Shown here piece after piece: positions 17,621 to 25,607 of a stretch of 64,000 nt of DNA. The DNA comes from Halanaerobium saccharolyticum (GTDB lineage Bacteria; Bacillota; Halanaerobiia; Halanaerobiales; Halanaerobiaceae): NCBI RefSeq assembly GCF_004362045.1, contig NZ_SNWX01000001.1:255990-319989 (forward strand), given 5' to 3'. The position numbers and the translations under genes were made by a program. Positions within the stretch are counted from its first letter, which is position 1. Each line of letters opens with the position of its first letter. The notes under the pieces were generated by a model. The model saw only the letters and a list, made by a program, of their open reading frames with translations, searched no databases and was not told where the DNA came from.

Positions 17621-18264
17621 TGCTGGAGATTTTTATGGAATATTACCCCTTATTTTTAAGCGGACTGGGGGTCACAGTTTTTGTAACCCTTATTTCCTGT
17701 TCCCTGGGAACAGTTCTGGGGACTTTTTTAGCCCTCGGTAAGATTTACGGCAATAAACTTGTTTCGGCTGTAGTTAGAACCATTATTTCCATTATTAGAG
17801 GTACACCTCTCTTAGTTCAGCTTTTTATCATTTATTATGGTCTGCCCTCCTGGGGCATCAATATGGACCCAATTACAGCGGCCATTATCAGCTTTATTAT
17901 TAACAGTGGAGTCTATCAGGCTGAATACCTCAGGGGCTCAATTCAGTCGATCAGCGGCAGCCAGCTCAAAGCAGCCCAGTCAATCGGGATGACCAAATGG
18001 CAGGGAATCAGGCATATTGTTTTACCCCAGGCTTTTCGCCGGGTAATTCCCTCCTGGACCAACGAATTTATTTATATGATTAAATACTCCTCTCTGGCCT
18101 ATGTAATTGGAGCCCGGGAATTGATGACCGAAGGAAAATTAATTGCCAGCCGCAACTATCAATTTTTTGATGTTTATCTGGTAGTGGCTCTGATCTACTT
18201 AATTGTAATCATCTTTTTTGTTGCTATTTTTAATCGAATCGAGAAAAAGGTTACAATTCCTTAA
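17620..18264 (+). CDS. Amino acid ABC transporter permease, second
   Basis: A 214-residue HisQ/HisM-type permease. It contains IRGTPLLVQLFIIYYGLPSWG and YQAEYLRGSIQSISGSQLKAAQSIGMTKWQGIRHIVLPQAFRRVIP, the coupling-loop signature. About five membrane helices are expected. It differs clearly from the permease at 16186, so the pair should form an asymmetric channel fed by the binding protein at 15139. It is the last gene of the operon; a dispersed repeat and a strong terminator follow. Confidence 0.92.
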   Translation: MLEIFMEYYPLFLSGLGVTVFVTLISCSLGTVLGTFLALGKIYGNKLVSAVVRTIISIIRGTPLLVQLFIIYYGLPSWGINMDPITAAIISFIINSGVYQAEYLRGSIQSISGSQLKAAQSIGMTKWQGIRHIVLPQAFRRVIPSWTNEFIYMIKYSSLAYVIGARELMTEGKLIASRNYQFFDVYLVVALIYLIVIIFFVAIFNRIEKKVTIP

Positions 18265-18265
18265 A

Positions 18266-18306
18266 ACGTGCATGCAGGTACCGTTTACTTGTCGATATTT
18301 GTCGAA
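18266..18306 (+). repeat. Dispersed repeat, copy A
   Basis: The element begins ACGTGCATGCAGGTACCG and runs TTTACTTGTCGATATTTGTCGAAT. It shares its ACGTGCA and TACCGTTTAC blocks with copies at 24543-24578 (opposite strand) and 36446-36470. The 3' half contains TTGTCGA and TTGTCGAA, which resemble Spo0A boxes (TGTCGAA). It lies between a gene end and a terminator. Confidence 0.6.
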
Positions 18307-18309
18307 TCA

Positions 18310-18349
18310 AAGACCCACTAATTATTTATTTAATTAGTGGGTCTTTTTT
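18310..18349 (+). terminator. Strong terminator after amino acid transporter operon
   Basis: AAGACCCACTAATTA (18310-18324) pairs perfectly over 15 bp with TAATTAGTGGGTCTT (18331-18345), followed by a T run to 18349. Confidence 0.93.
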
Positions 18350-18446
18350 GCTTTATAAAACTCCCAAAAAGTGATAAACTATAATTACACATTATTTGTA
18401 AAATCATTCCTACATCGGAGAAAACTTTTAATTAAAAGTATAGAGC

Positions 18447-18486
18447 AAAGGATTTTATTAGTTTTTGTTGAAATAAGTAATATAAT
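18447..18486 (+). promoter_or_regulatory. Promoter region with conserved AGGATTTTATT...TTTTGTTGAAAT motif
   Basis: TATAAT at 18481-18486 is a perfect -10. Upstream at 18449-18474 is AGGATTTTATT plus TTTTGTTGAAAT, which recurs almost unchanged at 28931-28956 before another operon. TTGTTGAAA resembles a reverse-degenerate Spo0A box. No good -35 is present, so the motif may bind an activator. Confidence 0.5.
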
Positions 18487-18528
18487 ACGATATATTTTAG
18501 CAAAACTAATTAAAAGGGGGACAGGGGC

Positions 18529-19344
18529 ATGAGTAAAGATTTTGCAGTTAAATTTTGGGGTGTTAGAGGCTCCTGCCCAACTCCTGGAAAACAGACAATA
18601 AAATTTGGAGGAAATACTCCCTGTATTGAGATCACAATTGGAGATAAAACTTTAATTATGGATGCCGGGACCGGAATTAGAGAATTGGGACTTAATTTAC
18701 AGCAGAAAAATAAAGAGTTAAATATAGATATATTTATTACTCACACTCACTGGGATCATATTCAGGGATTCCCTTTTTTCAGCCCCTTATATGTATCCAG
18801 TAATACATTCACAATATATGGGTATAAGGGTATTGATAAAATACTGGCAGGTCAATTTCAAAAAAGTTTTTTTCCTGTTCAATTTGAGGATCTAAAATCT
18901 AAGATTGAGTTTAAAATCCTGGCAAATAATAATTCAATTATGCTTAATGATGAGATAAGGGTCACCACTATGCTTACAAATCATGATGGTAAAAATTTGG
19001 CCTATAAATTGGAAAGTGATCATAAAACCTTTTGTTATTTAGGTGACCTTGAACATTCCGTAAAATCAGATTCGGCACTTATAAACTTTGTCAAAGATGC
19101 AGACTTAATTATCTATGATGCTAAATATACTGAGGAAGAATATTTAAATTCTAAATCCGGGCGGGGACATTCTACCTGGCAGGAAGGTGTAAAACTTGCT
19201 CAAGCAGCTGGGGCCGATAAATTAATGATCTTCCATCATTCTCCCCTTAGAAGTGATAAAGAGTTAGAAAAAATAGAAAAACTTGCTCAGGCAGCCTATA
19301 GTAAGGCAGCAGTTGCTAGAGAAGGGATGGTAATAAATTTATGA
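18529..19344 (+). CDS. Metallo-beta-lactamase-fold hydrolase
   Basis: The protein has 271 residues with the metal-binding motif HTHWDH (THTHWDHIQGFPFF, about residues 80-85), an upstream MDAGTGIREL segment, LTNHDG and LGDLEH, and late histidines in GHSTW and FHHSP. These supply the usual ligands of a dinuclear MBL hydrolase of the Lactamase_B_2 type. It has no signal peptide, so it is cytosolic. Its stop overlaps the start of a GAF-HD-GYP gene, and an adenylate cyclase follows, so hydrolysis of a cyclic nucleotide or other phosphodiester is a reasonable guess. The family is certain; the substrate is not. Confidence 0.85.
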   Translation: MSKDFAVKFWGVRGSCPTPGKQTIKFGGNTPCIEITIGDKTLIMDAGTGIRELGLNLQQKNKELNIDIFITHTHWDHIQGFPFFSPLYVSSNTFTIYGYKGIDKILAGQFQKSFFPVQFEDLKSKIEFKILANNNSIMLNDEIRVTTMLTNHDGKNLAYKLESDHKTFCYLGDLEHSVKSDSALINFVKDADLIIYDAKYTEEEYLNSKSGRGHSTWQEGVKLAQAAGADKLMIFHHSPLRSDKELEKIEKLAQAAYSKAAVAREGMVINL

Positions 19345-20864
19345 ATTACGCTAAACAAACAATAATAAATAATATAGATCAATTATTGGATATTGGAATT
19401 GCTCTTTCTTCAGGTAATAAAACTGAAAAAGTGCTGGAGCTTATCTTAAAGCAGGCCAGAGTCATTACAAATGCTGATGCCGGCAGTATCTATTTTTATG
19501 AAAACGGTAAACTTAACTTCAAAATAATGCAAAATGATACTATTAATTTAGAAGAAAAATATTTTGAGACTAAAAATTCACTGCCTGCTGTCTCAGTAAC
19601 CCGCGAAAATGTAGTGGGCTATGCAGTAATTGCTGATAAATTAATTAATATTGAAGATGTATATAATGATGATAAATTTGATTTTTCGGGTCCTAAAAAG
19701 TATGACAGACTGACCGGCTATAAGACTACTTCAATGCTGGTTATTCCCTTAAAAAATATTGATGAGGAAGTAATTGGAGTCCTGCAGTTAATAAATGCTA
19801 AAGATGAGCAGGGGAATACGATTCCCTTTGCGGAAGAATATGAAAAAGTTTTTTCTGCACTTGCTTCTCAGGCTGCAATTACAATTTCAAATTTTAACTA
19901 TTTAACTCAAATCGAAAACTTATTAGATTCATTTGTCAAAAGTATCGCAACTGCCATTGATGCCAGAACAAAATACAATACCAATCATACCAAAAAACTG
20001 GTTAAGCTGGTAAATAAAATAATTGAGCTAATTAACAACAGAAATAATGGGGCTTTTTTAAATGATTATTTTAATGAGGAAAGAAAAGAGCAGCTGATTA
20101 TGGCTGCCTGGCTGCATGATGTGGGCAAGGTTGTTACACCACTAACTTTGTTAAATAAGGCTTCCAGACTGGGAGATAGATTGGAACTTGTTCTGCAGCG
20201 GCTGGATTATATCAGGGCTGAAACAGATAAATTATACTGGCAGAAAAAATTTGAGGAAGACAGCACTGAAAGTCTTGAAAATTGGTATAATCAAAAAGTT
20301 GAGTTAATTAAGAAGGCACGGAGGCTGATTATTAAATTAAACAGCGGGGAGGCTCCCCTGACTGCTCAGGAAGAGGAAAATTTAAAAAGATATTCCCAAA
20401 TGAGCTATATTGATGGTGACGGTAAGCAGCAGAAGTGGCTGACAGAATATGAAGTGGATTGTCTAATGATTAAAAGAGGAACTCTAACTGCAGCTGAAAG
20501 AAGCCAGATTGAAGAACATGTAAAAGTTGGGAAAAATATTTTGCAGGCAATTCCTTTTCTGGACAGGCTGAAAAAAGTACCGGATTTTGTTTATATGCAC
20601 CATGAATTATTGGATGGTTCCGGGTATCCTGAGGGTCTAAGTGGTAATCAGTTACCACTGGAAGTTAGAATCTTAACTTTAGTTGATATCTTTGAGGCGC
20701 TTACTGCATCTGATCGGCCTTACCGAAACGCGCTTTCTATTGAAAAGGCTTTAAATATTCTAGGCGAAATGGTTAAGGAAGAGAAGCTCGATGCAAGAGT
20801 TTTTAATTTATTTAAAAATAACAGAGTATGGGAATGTTTAGAAAATAATGAGCAAAATGTTTAA
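19341..20864 (+). CDS. GAF and HD-GYP domain phosphohydrolase
   Basis: This 507-residue cytosolic protein has a GAF domain (about 15-185; NADAGSIYFYENGKL, SMLVIPLKN) and an HD-GYP domain: HDVGK near 256, then a helical insertion of about 110 residues rich in charged residues, then HVKVGKNIL, MHHELLDGSGYPEG near 416 and TLVDIFEALTASDRPYR. The insertion after the HD motif is known in a subset of HD-GYP proteins. The catalytic signatures look intact, so it probably hydrolyses c-di-GMP or a related cyclic dinucleotide. It overlaps both neighbours (4 and 17 bases), so the operon is tightly coupled. Confidence 0.87.
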   Translation: MNYAKQTIINNIDQLLDIGIALSSGNKTEKVLELILKQARVITNADAGSIYFYENGKLNFKIMQNDTINLEEKYFETKNSLPAVSVTRENVVGYAVIADKLINIEDVYNDDKFDFSGPKKYDRLTGYKTTSMLVIPLKNIDEEVIGVLQLINAKDEQGNTIPFAEEYEKVFSALASQAAITISNFNYLTQIENLLDSFVKSIATAIDARTKYNTNHTKKLVKLVNKIIELINNRNNGAFLNDYFNEERKEQLIMAAWLHDVGKVVTPLTLLNKASRLGDRLELVLQRLDYIRAETDKLYWQKKFEEDSTESLENWYNQKVELIKKARRLIIKLNSGEAPLTAQEEENLKRYSQMSYIDGDGKQQKWLTEYEVDCLMIKRGTLTAAERSQIEEHVKVGKNILQAIPFLDRLKKVPDFVYMHHELLDGSGYPEGLSGNQLPLEVRILTLVDIFEALTASDRPYRNALSIEKALNILGEMVKEEKLDARVFNLFKNNRVWECLENNEQNV

Positions 20865-22860
20865 GAATTTTAAATCCAGGCCGAAATTATACCTACTTAT
20901 TGCACTATTGCTGGTTTTTTTGTATTTATTTTTAGTTTTGATTAATTTTGAATTATTAGAAACTTTAGAATTGGTAACCTTTAATTTGAGAATGAATATT
21001 AGAGGTCCCATTGAGCATTCAGGAGATGTAAAGATTATTGCTGTAGATGATAAAAGTCTATCTGATTTATATTATAATCAGAATAATCCCTGGCCCTGGA
21101 CCAGAGATGTTTATGCTAATATTATCAATAAGTTATCCCGGCTGGATGTTAAAAGTGTAATTATGGATATTTCTTTTGGGACACTTGATTTTAATAATAA
21201 AGCTAAGGATTTAGAATTTGCAGAAAGCCTGATAGATAGTCAGTTTGTCACTCTTGGCACAACTCTAATTAATTCTAAAAGGGAATTTGAACGGTTAAAT
21301 ACTGAATATAAAGAAGAGCTGCGTTCGGAAAAGGGTTATCATCAATTTAGTTATAAAATAAAAAATCCTGACAAATATTTTTTTCCTGAATTTTTCTCCA
21401 CTTATAAACTGGTACCACCTGCAGATTTGTTTAAAAATACTGCCAGATCATATGGAAGTTTTGAAATCGGTTTACCCAGTCCGGATGGGATTTATCATCA
21501 CATTCCCTTAGTAATCAAGGAAGAATTTGAGTTTGATTCTAAAAAATCATCTTTCTTTTTACTGCCCAATATAGACATACTTGGCCTGGGAACCTATTAT
21601 GGAATTGATCAGGGAGCTTATACTTTTGATGTTGCTAACAACGAGATAATTTTAGGGAATAAAAAGAAAATAGCGGTTGATAAAAACGGTTATTTAACCC
21701 TCAATTATTATGGCAAAAGGTCATTTGAAGAAATATCTGTAGTCGATTTTCTGAAGATGGACAGCGAAAAGCTGCAAAATAACTTTAAAAACAAATTGGT
21801 TTTAATTGGGTATACGGCTAATGCAAAGGGCATTTTTGATGCCCGGCCCACACCTTTTAATAAAAATGAATCAGGTATTCAATTACATGCCACAGCTTTA
21901 CAGAATATTATTGATAATAATTATTTTAGCAGAGTTTCAGTCTGGGCTAATTCAATCCTGTTGTTTGTTCTGATTATTTTAGCTTTTCTTATCGCTGATA
22001 TTGATAATTTAAATTACAGTCTTTTGTTAAATTTCTTGTTAATCATTATCTTTAATGTCTTTAATTACTGGCTCTTTGTAAATAATATCTGGCTGGATTT
22101 GTTCTATTTTAATCTGACATTATTCGGGATTATGTTTGTCACTACTTTAATCAAAGTTTATAGAGAGAAACAGAATAAGCTGAGAATCAAAAATTATTTT
22201 TCGCGATATGTTTCGGCTGAAGTTGTGGATCAAATTATAGATAATCCAGTCTTCATTAAACCGGGAGGTAAAAGAAAAACTGTGACGGTTTTATTCTGTG
22301 ATATAATAGATTTTACAGATAAAGCGGCAAAAATTGAGCCGGAGAAATTAGTACTTTTATTAAATGAATATTTTGAAGCAATGACTGATATTATTAAAAA
22401 CCAGTATGGAGGAACCCTGGATAAATATGTCGGAGATTCGATTGTAGCTATGTTTGGGGCTCCATTTGCCAGAGAGGATGATCCGATAAGAGCTATTGAA
22501 ACAGCTTTAAAAATGAAAGAAAAAGAAAAAGAGCTCTGCGAAAAATGGCTTGCCAGAGGAGAAAACACAGTGTTTGAAATGGGAATTGGGATCAGCACGG
22601 GAGAAGTTGTTGTTGGTAATATTGGCTCAGAGGAGAGGGTTAATTATACCTGTATTGGCGACTCAGTCAATGTAGCTGCCCGGCTGGAGGAAGCTACGAG
22701 AAGGACCGGGACAGATATCTTAATTAGTGATTCTACTTATCAAGCAGTGAAAGATGTTTTTAGCTGCAAAAAGATCACTAATTTAAAGGTTAAAGGAAAA
22801 GATGAACTGTTGACAGTTTACAGTGTTATTAAAAGGGGGCGGACAAATGATGAGGAATAA
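20848..22860 (+). CDS. CHASE2 adenylate cyclase (class III)
   Basis: The protein has 670 residues. An N-terminal membrane helix is followed by an extracytoplasmic CHASE2 domain (about 45-360; IIAVDDKSL, WPWTRDVYANIINKL, VIMDISFG, VLIGYTANAKGIFDARPTPF), three membrane helices (about 365-445) and a class III cyclase domain. Catalytic metal aspartates lie in FCDIIDFTD (about D485) and VGDSIVAMFGAP (about D530). LDKYVGD and YTCIGDSVNVAARLE carry the Lys and Asp that favour ATP over GTP, so cAMP is the expected product. The CHASE2 ligand is unknown, but a FecR-domain protein is encoded next. CHASE2 cyclases and FecR proteins are often neighbours. Confidence 0.92.
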   Translation: MSKMFKNFKSRPKLYLLIALLLVFLYLFLVLINFELLETLELVTFNLRMNIRGPIEHSGDVKIIAVDDKSLSDLYYNQNNPWPWTRDVYANIINKLSRLDVKSVIMDISFGTLDFNNKAKDLEFAESLIDSQFVTLGTTLINSKREFERLNTEYKEELRSEKGYHQFSYKIKNPDKYFFPEFFSTYKLVPPADLFKNTARSYGSFEIGLPSPDGIYHHIPLVIKEEFEFDSKKSSFFLLPNIDILGLGTYYGIDQGAYTFDVANNEIILGNKKKIAVDKNGYLTLNYYGKRSFEEISVVDFLKMDSEKLQNNFKNKLVLIGYTANAKGIFDARPTPFNKNESGIQLHATALQNIIDNNYFSRVSVWANSILLFVLIILAFLIADIDNLNYSLLLNFLLIIIFNVFNYWLFVNNIWLDLFYFNLTLFGIMFVTTLIKVYREKQNKLRIKNYFSRYVSAEVVDQIIDNPVFIKPGGKRKTVTVLFCDIIDFTDKAAKIEPEKLVLLLNEYFEAMTDIIKNQYGGTLDKYVGDSIVAMFGAPFAREDDPIRAIETALKMKEKEKELCEKWLARGENTVFEMGIGISTGEVVVGNIGSEERVNYTCIGDSVNVAARLEEATRRTGTDILISDSTYQAVKDVFSCKKITNLKVKGKDELLTVYSVIKRGRTNDEE

Positions 22861-24295
22861 GAAAAAGATTTTGGTGATAGTTTTTATTCTGGTATTTATT
22901 TTTTCTGGGGTTAGTATGGCATTTAATTTAAAGATTAAGCTCGAAGATAATCTGCTGCTGTCTGAGTCAGAAAAAAAGGTTTCTCTACGTCTTGAAGATG
23001 AGGCTGGAGAGCTAGTAAAAGATAATAGAAGGTTGATGCTAAAAGTTACCAGAGGTGGAGTATTAGAAAATGAATATTTAAATGAAGGAATTAAACTTGT
23101 AGATGGTAAAGCAGAATTTACTTATCTGGCGCCAAAAAGTTTGGGACGATCAGAAATTGTAATAATCGATACTCAGACCAATAAAAGCATTAAAAAGTCT
23201 TTAATTATCGTCAATAGAAAGCAGTTACAGCGTCATTCGGAATCTGGTTATGCAGCTATTACAGATTTTGAAGGGGAAGTACTTGTAAAATCAGGTGAGA
23301 ATGATAGCTGGGATTCAGCTGTAGTGGGACAAAAATTGCATAAAAATGATTTTATTAAAACACAGGTTAATTCCTGGAGTACTTTAAGTTTATTTGATGG
23401 CTCCGAAATTACTATTGAGCCTGCAACTGAATTTAAAATTGTTAATCTGACAGGTGATGTCAATAAGGAAAAGCTTGATCAGGGAATTTTTAAATTAATT
23501 ATGGGTACAGTTATAAATAAAGTTAACGAATTAACCGGTAGAGGTTCCCGTTATGAAATTGAAACTGATTCTGCTACAGCGGGGGTTCGCGGAACTTATT
23601 TTGAAGTTAGTTATCAGGAAGGTAAAAATTTAGTCAGAGTATATGAAGGTTCTGTCAGAACAGAAGCTAAATCAACTGACAGAGTTTATGTTATCAATGA
23701 ACAGGAAGAGATTACAATAGATCAGAATGCAGCGGCCACTGTTTCGGAAGCTGGCATTCAAAATCAAATCAAAAAACATAATACAACTCAGGCAGAAAAG
23801 ATTAAAGAAATAGAAGCGAAAAAAGAAGAAATCAGAGAAAAAGTTTTAGAGAACAAAGCCAGGGCTGAGAGCAACAAGCTGAATAATAAAGGTGGTAAAA
23901 ATAATAGTGATTTCAATAATGGCAATAAAGAGGATAATAAGGGGCGGGGAAACAACAGTAGTAACTCCGATAATGGCAAGAGTATAAATAATAAGGAAAA
24001 AGGAAATAATAATAGTAGTTCCAACAATGATAATAGAGAAAATAACAATGATCGAGGAAACAGCAGCAATTCCAACAATGGAAAAGATGGAAATAGCAGC
24101 AGTAACTCTAATAATGGTGACGGTGGAAATGAGAATATCCCGAGTAATGGCAAAAGTGGAACTGATAATTTCAATTCCAGCAATAATAACAAAGGAAATA
24201 ATCAGGGTAGTCCAAACAAAGGCGGACGAGCCCAGATAAATGAAAAGAGAATTAATGATTTATTAAAAAGCGAATATTTCTTTTTGTATTCTTAA
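22847..24295 (+). CDS. Exported FecR-domain protein with Asn/Ser/Gly-rich tail
   Basis: I choose ATG at 22847 (or the adjacent ATG at 22850) after an AGGGGG site at 22834-22839. The N-terminus KKKILVIVFILVFIFSGVSMA is a signal peptide. A beta domain is followed by FecR: VLVKSGENDSW, LHKNDFIKTQVNSWSTLSLFDGSEITI and ETDSATAGVRGTYFEV, then VYEGSV. A charged helix (about 310-345) leads into a low-complexity tail of about 110 residues made mostly of Asn, Ser, Gly, Lys and Asp. It overlaps the cyclase gene by 14 bases. It probably works outside the membrane with the CHASE2 domain, possibly binding a surface polymer; this is inference. Confidence 0.85.
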   Translation: MMRNKKKILVIVFILVFIFSGVSMAFNLKIKLEDNLLLSESEKKVSLRLEDEAGELVKDNRRLMLKVTRGGVLENEYLNEGIKLVDGKAEFTYLAPKSLGRSEIVIIDTQTNKSIKKSLIIVNRKQLQRHSESGYAAITDFEGEVLVKSGENDSWDSAVVGQKLHKNDFIKTQVNSWSTLSLFDGSEITIEPATEFKIVNLTGDVNKEKLDQGIFKLIMGTVINKVNELTGRGSRYEIETDSATAGVRGTYFEVSYQEGKNLVRVYEGSVRTEAKSTDRVYVINEQEEITIDQNAAATVSEAGIQNQIKKHNTTQAEKIKEIEAKKEEIREKVLENKARAESNKLNNKGGKNNSDFNNGNKEDNKGRGNNSSNSDNGKSINNKEKGNNNSSSNNDNRENNNDRGNSSNSNNGKDGNSSSNSNNGDGGNENIPSNGKSGTDNFNSSNNNKGNNQGSPNKGGRAQINEKRINDLLKSEYFFLYS

Positions 24296-24312
24296 ATTCT
24301 AAATGCTATAAT
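24284..24312 (+). promoter_or_regulatory. Probable promoter for a leader or small RNA
   Basis: TTGTAT (24284-24289) and a perfect TATAAT (24307-24312) are 17 bases apart, overlapping the end of the FecR gene. It would start transcription of the structured interval 24320-24592. Confidence 0.5.
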
Positions 24313-24338
24313 TAATTAAAGGAAATATATGTAATCTA

Positions 24339-24461
24339 AATCTACCAGTAATTCTAGTTCATGGAAACTATTACGAGCAGGGTGGTGAGAATTTTTAGTC
24401 TGGAGGCTAGATATATTCATCACAGTCATCGAATAGTTATAGACAACAATGAAGCGGTAGA
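24339..24461 (+). ncRNA. Candidate structured RNA (unrecognised class)
   Basis: TCTACC (24340-24345) can pair with GGTAGA (24456-24461 region) and enclose a hairpin TAGTT/AACTA and a longer arm in which GTGGTGA (24382-24388) pairs with TCATCAC. That arm is topped by a small hairpin TAGTC-TGGA-GGCTA. A terminator follows at 24491. The pairing suggests a multi-branched RNA of about 120 bases ahead of the cobalamin adenosyltransferase gene. It lacks the conserved core of the cobalamin riboswitch and of other riboswitches I know. Pairing was found by eye, so confidence is low. Confidence 0.35.
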
Positions 24462-24477
24462 AAAAGATGCAAGTTAA
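24361..24477 (+). CDS. Possible 38-residue small ORF (low confidence)
   Basis: ATG at 24361 opens a frame of 38 codons reading METITSRVVRIFSLEARYI and then HHSHRIVIDNNEAVEKDAS, ending TAA at 24477. No ribosome site precedes it, and it lies wholly inside the candidate structured RNA. It may be a chance frame. I recognise no family. Confidence 0.2.
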   Translation: METITSRVVRIFSLEARYIHHSHRIVIDNNEAVEKDAS

Positions 24478-24490
24478 ATAGATTTGTTAG

Positions 24491-24521
24491 AGGCAGTTTC
24501 TGGTCAGGGGCTGCCTTTTTC
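24491..24521 (+). terminator. Terminator-like hairpin before cobalamin adenosyltransferase
   Basis: AGGCAG (24491-24496) pairs with CTGCCT (24511-24516), followed by a run of T. It would end a short transcript from the promoter at 24284-24312, or act as an attenuator for the gene at 24593. Confidence 0.65.
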
Positions 24522-24542
24522 TGATAGATTTTAAGACAAATC

Positions 24543-24578
24543 ACGACAGGATTCGACAGGTAAACGGTAGGTGCACGT
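24543..24578 (-). repeat. Dispersed repeat, copy B (reverse orientation)
   Basis: Read on the minus strand it starts ACGTGCACCTACCGTTTACC and continues TGTCGAATCCTGTCGT. It matches copy A in the ACGTGCA, TACCGTTTAC and TGTCGA blocks. It lies 14 bases upstream of the next start codon, immediately before the ribosome site. Confidence 0.6.
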
Positions 24579-24592
24579 AAAGGAGTGATTAG

Positions 24593-25132
24593 ATGAAAAT
24601 TTATACTAAAAGCGGAGATAAGGGAACAACCAGCCTGTTTGATAATTCAAGAGTAGCAAAAGATTCTCTGCGGGTTGAAAGTTACGGGACAATTGATGAA
24701 CTCAACTCTTCTCTGGGATTTGCCAAAAACTTTGTTGAGGAGCAGGAAGTTTATGATATTCTGCGCTCTGTGCAGCGCAAGCTTTTTAATCTGGCAGGTG
24801 AGCTGGCAGCTCCTGACTGGGAAAGCTTTCCCGAAAAAATTACTGACGAAGATATAGAGTTTTTAGAAGAAAAAATAGATCATTATTTATCGCAGATGAA
24901 TAAAAAAGAAAAATCAATGTTTATTATCCCCGGCAGCTCAAAGGCAAGTGGTGCTCTGCATCAGGCAAGAACTATCTGCAGAAGGGCAGAGCGCAGAATA
25001 ACCACTCTGGCAGCAGAGGCAGATATCAGCCCGGATTTACAAAAATATATAAATCGCCTTTCGGATTTGATATATACGCTGGCCCGCTATTCTGAATCGG
25101 AACTTGATTATGTGGAGTTTAAAAAACAGTGA
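24593..25132 (+). CDS. Cob(I)alamin adenosyltransferase, PduO type
   Basis: This 179-residue enzyme makes adenosylcobalamin from ATP and cob(I)alamin. The N-terminal MKIYTKSGDKGTTSLFDNSRVAKDS is the PduO ATP-binding signature, and RVESYGTIDELNSSLG follows. The C-terminal LHQARTICRRAERRI and YINRLSDLIYTLAR carry the conserved arginines and asparagine. An AAAGGAGTG site precedes the ATG. The stop overlaps the next start (GTGA). No other cobalamin gene is in the window. Confidence 0.95.
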   Translation: MKIYTKSGDKGTTSLFDNSRVAKDSLRVESYGTIDELNSSLGFAKNFVEEQEVYDILRSVQRKLFNLAGELAAPDWESFPEKITDEDIEFLEEKIDHYLSQMNKKEKSMFIIPGSSKASGALHQARTICRRAERRITTLAAEADISPDLQKYINRLSDLIYTLARYSESELDYVEFKKQ

Positions 25133-25560
25133 GAATTTTAGTTGATGGAGATGGCTGTCCTGTTATTTCTATTATTACCGAAACTGCTGCCGAGTACGAT
25201 TTGAATTTGATAGTTTATACTGATTTAAATCACCAGCACCAGCTCGATTATGGGACTTTAAAAGTAGTTGATCAGGGATTTCAGTCTGTGGATATGGTAC
25301 TCTGCAATAATATTGAGCCGGGAGATATTGTTATTACTTCTGACTATGGCCTGGCTGCTCTCTCATTAAGTAGGCAGGCCAGGGTGCTGGGGTTTTCTGG
25401 TCGGGAATTTACCAATCAAAATATAGAAAGGCTGCTGGCTAAAAGACACCGCCAGTTTAAAGAGAGAAAACGTACCGGCCGCCACACAAGCCATAAAAAA
25501 CGAACAGAGGCCGATGATCAGCGGTTTAAAAAAGAACTGCTTAAATTAATAAATGACTAG
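25129..25560 (+). CDS. YaiI/YqxD family protein (DUF188)
   Basis: A 143-residue PIN-like family protein. RILVDGDGCPV at the N-terminus, DLNHQH, SVDMVLCNNIEPGDIVITSDYGLAALSL and VLGFSGREFTNQNIERLLAKR are the hallmark motifs, with acidic residues suggesting metal-dependent nuclease ancestry. The activity has not been established for the family. GTG at 25129 overlaps the stop of the adenosyltransferase gene, so the two are translated together. The C-terminus is strongly basic. Confidence 0.93.
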   Translation: MRILVDGDGCPVISIITETAAEYDLNLIVYTDLNHQHQLDYGTLKVVDQGFQSVDMVLCNNIEPGDIVITSDYGLAALSLSRQARVLGFSGREFTNQNIERLLAKRHRQFKERKRTGRHTSHKKRTEADDQRFKKELLKLIND

Positions 25561-25607
25561 AGGTTAGCTTTGAGATATTAAATAAAATAAACAAAGAAGG
25601 TGAACCA

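Noticed and set aside
23788..24192. Leucine/serine-rich minus-strand ORF of 134 residues
   Set aside because: It is the antisense of the Asn/Ser/Gly-rich tail and acidic-basic helix of the FecR protein; low-complexity codons create it. No ribosome site.
24375..24400. T-box-like AGGGTGGT segment
   Set aside because: The conserved T-box sequence with ACCGCG and the specifier loop is absent, and the downstream gene is not an amino acid or tRNA synthetase gene.
24320..24592. Cobalamin riboswitch before the adenosyltransferase gene
   Set aside because: The conserved B12-box and core sequences are not present.
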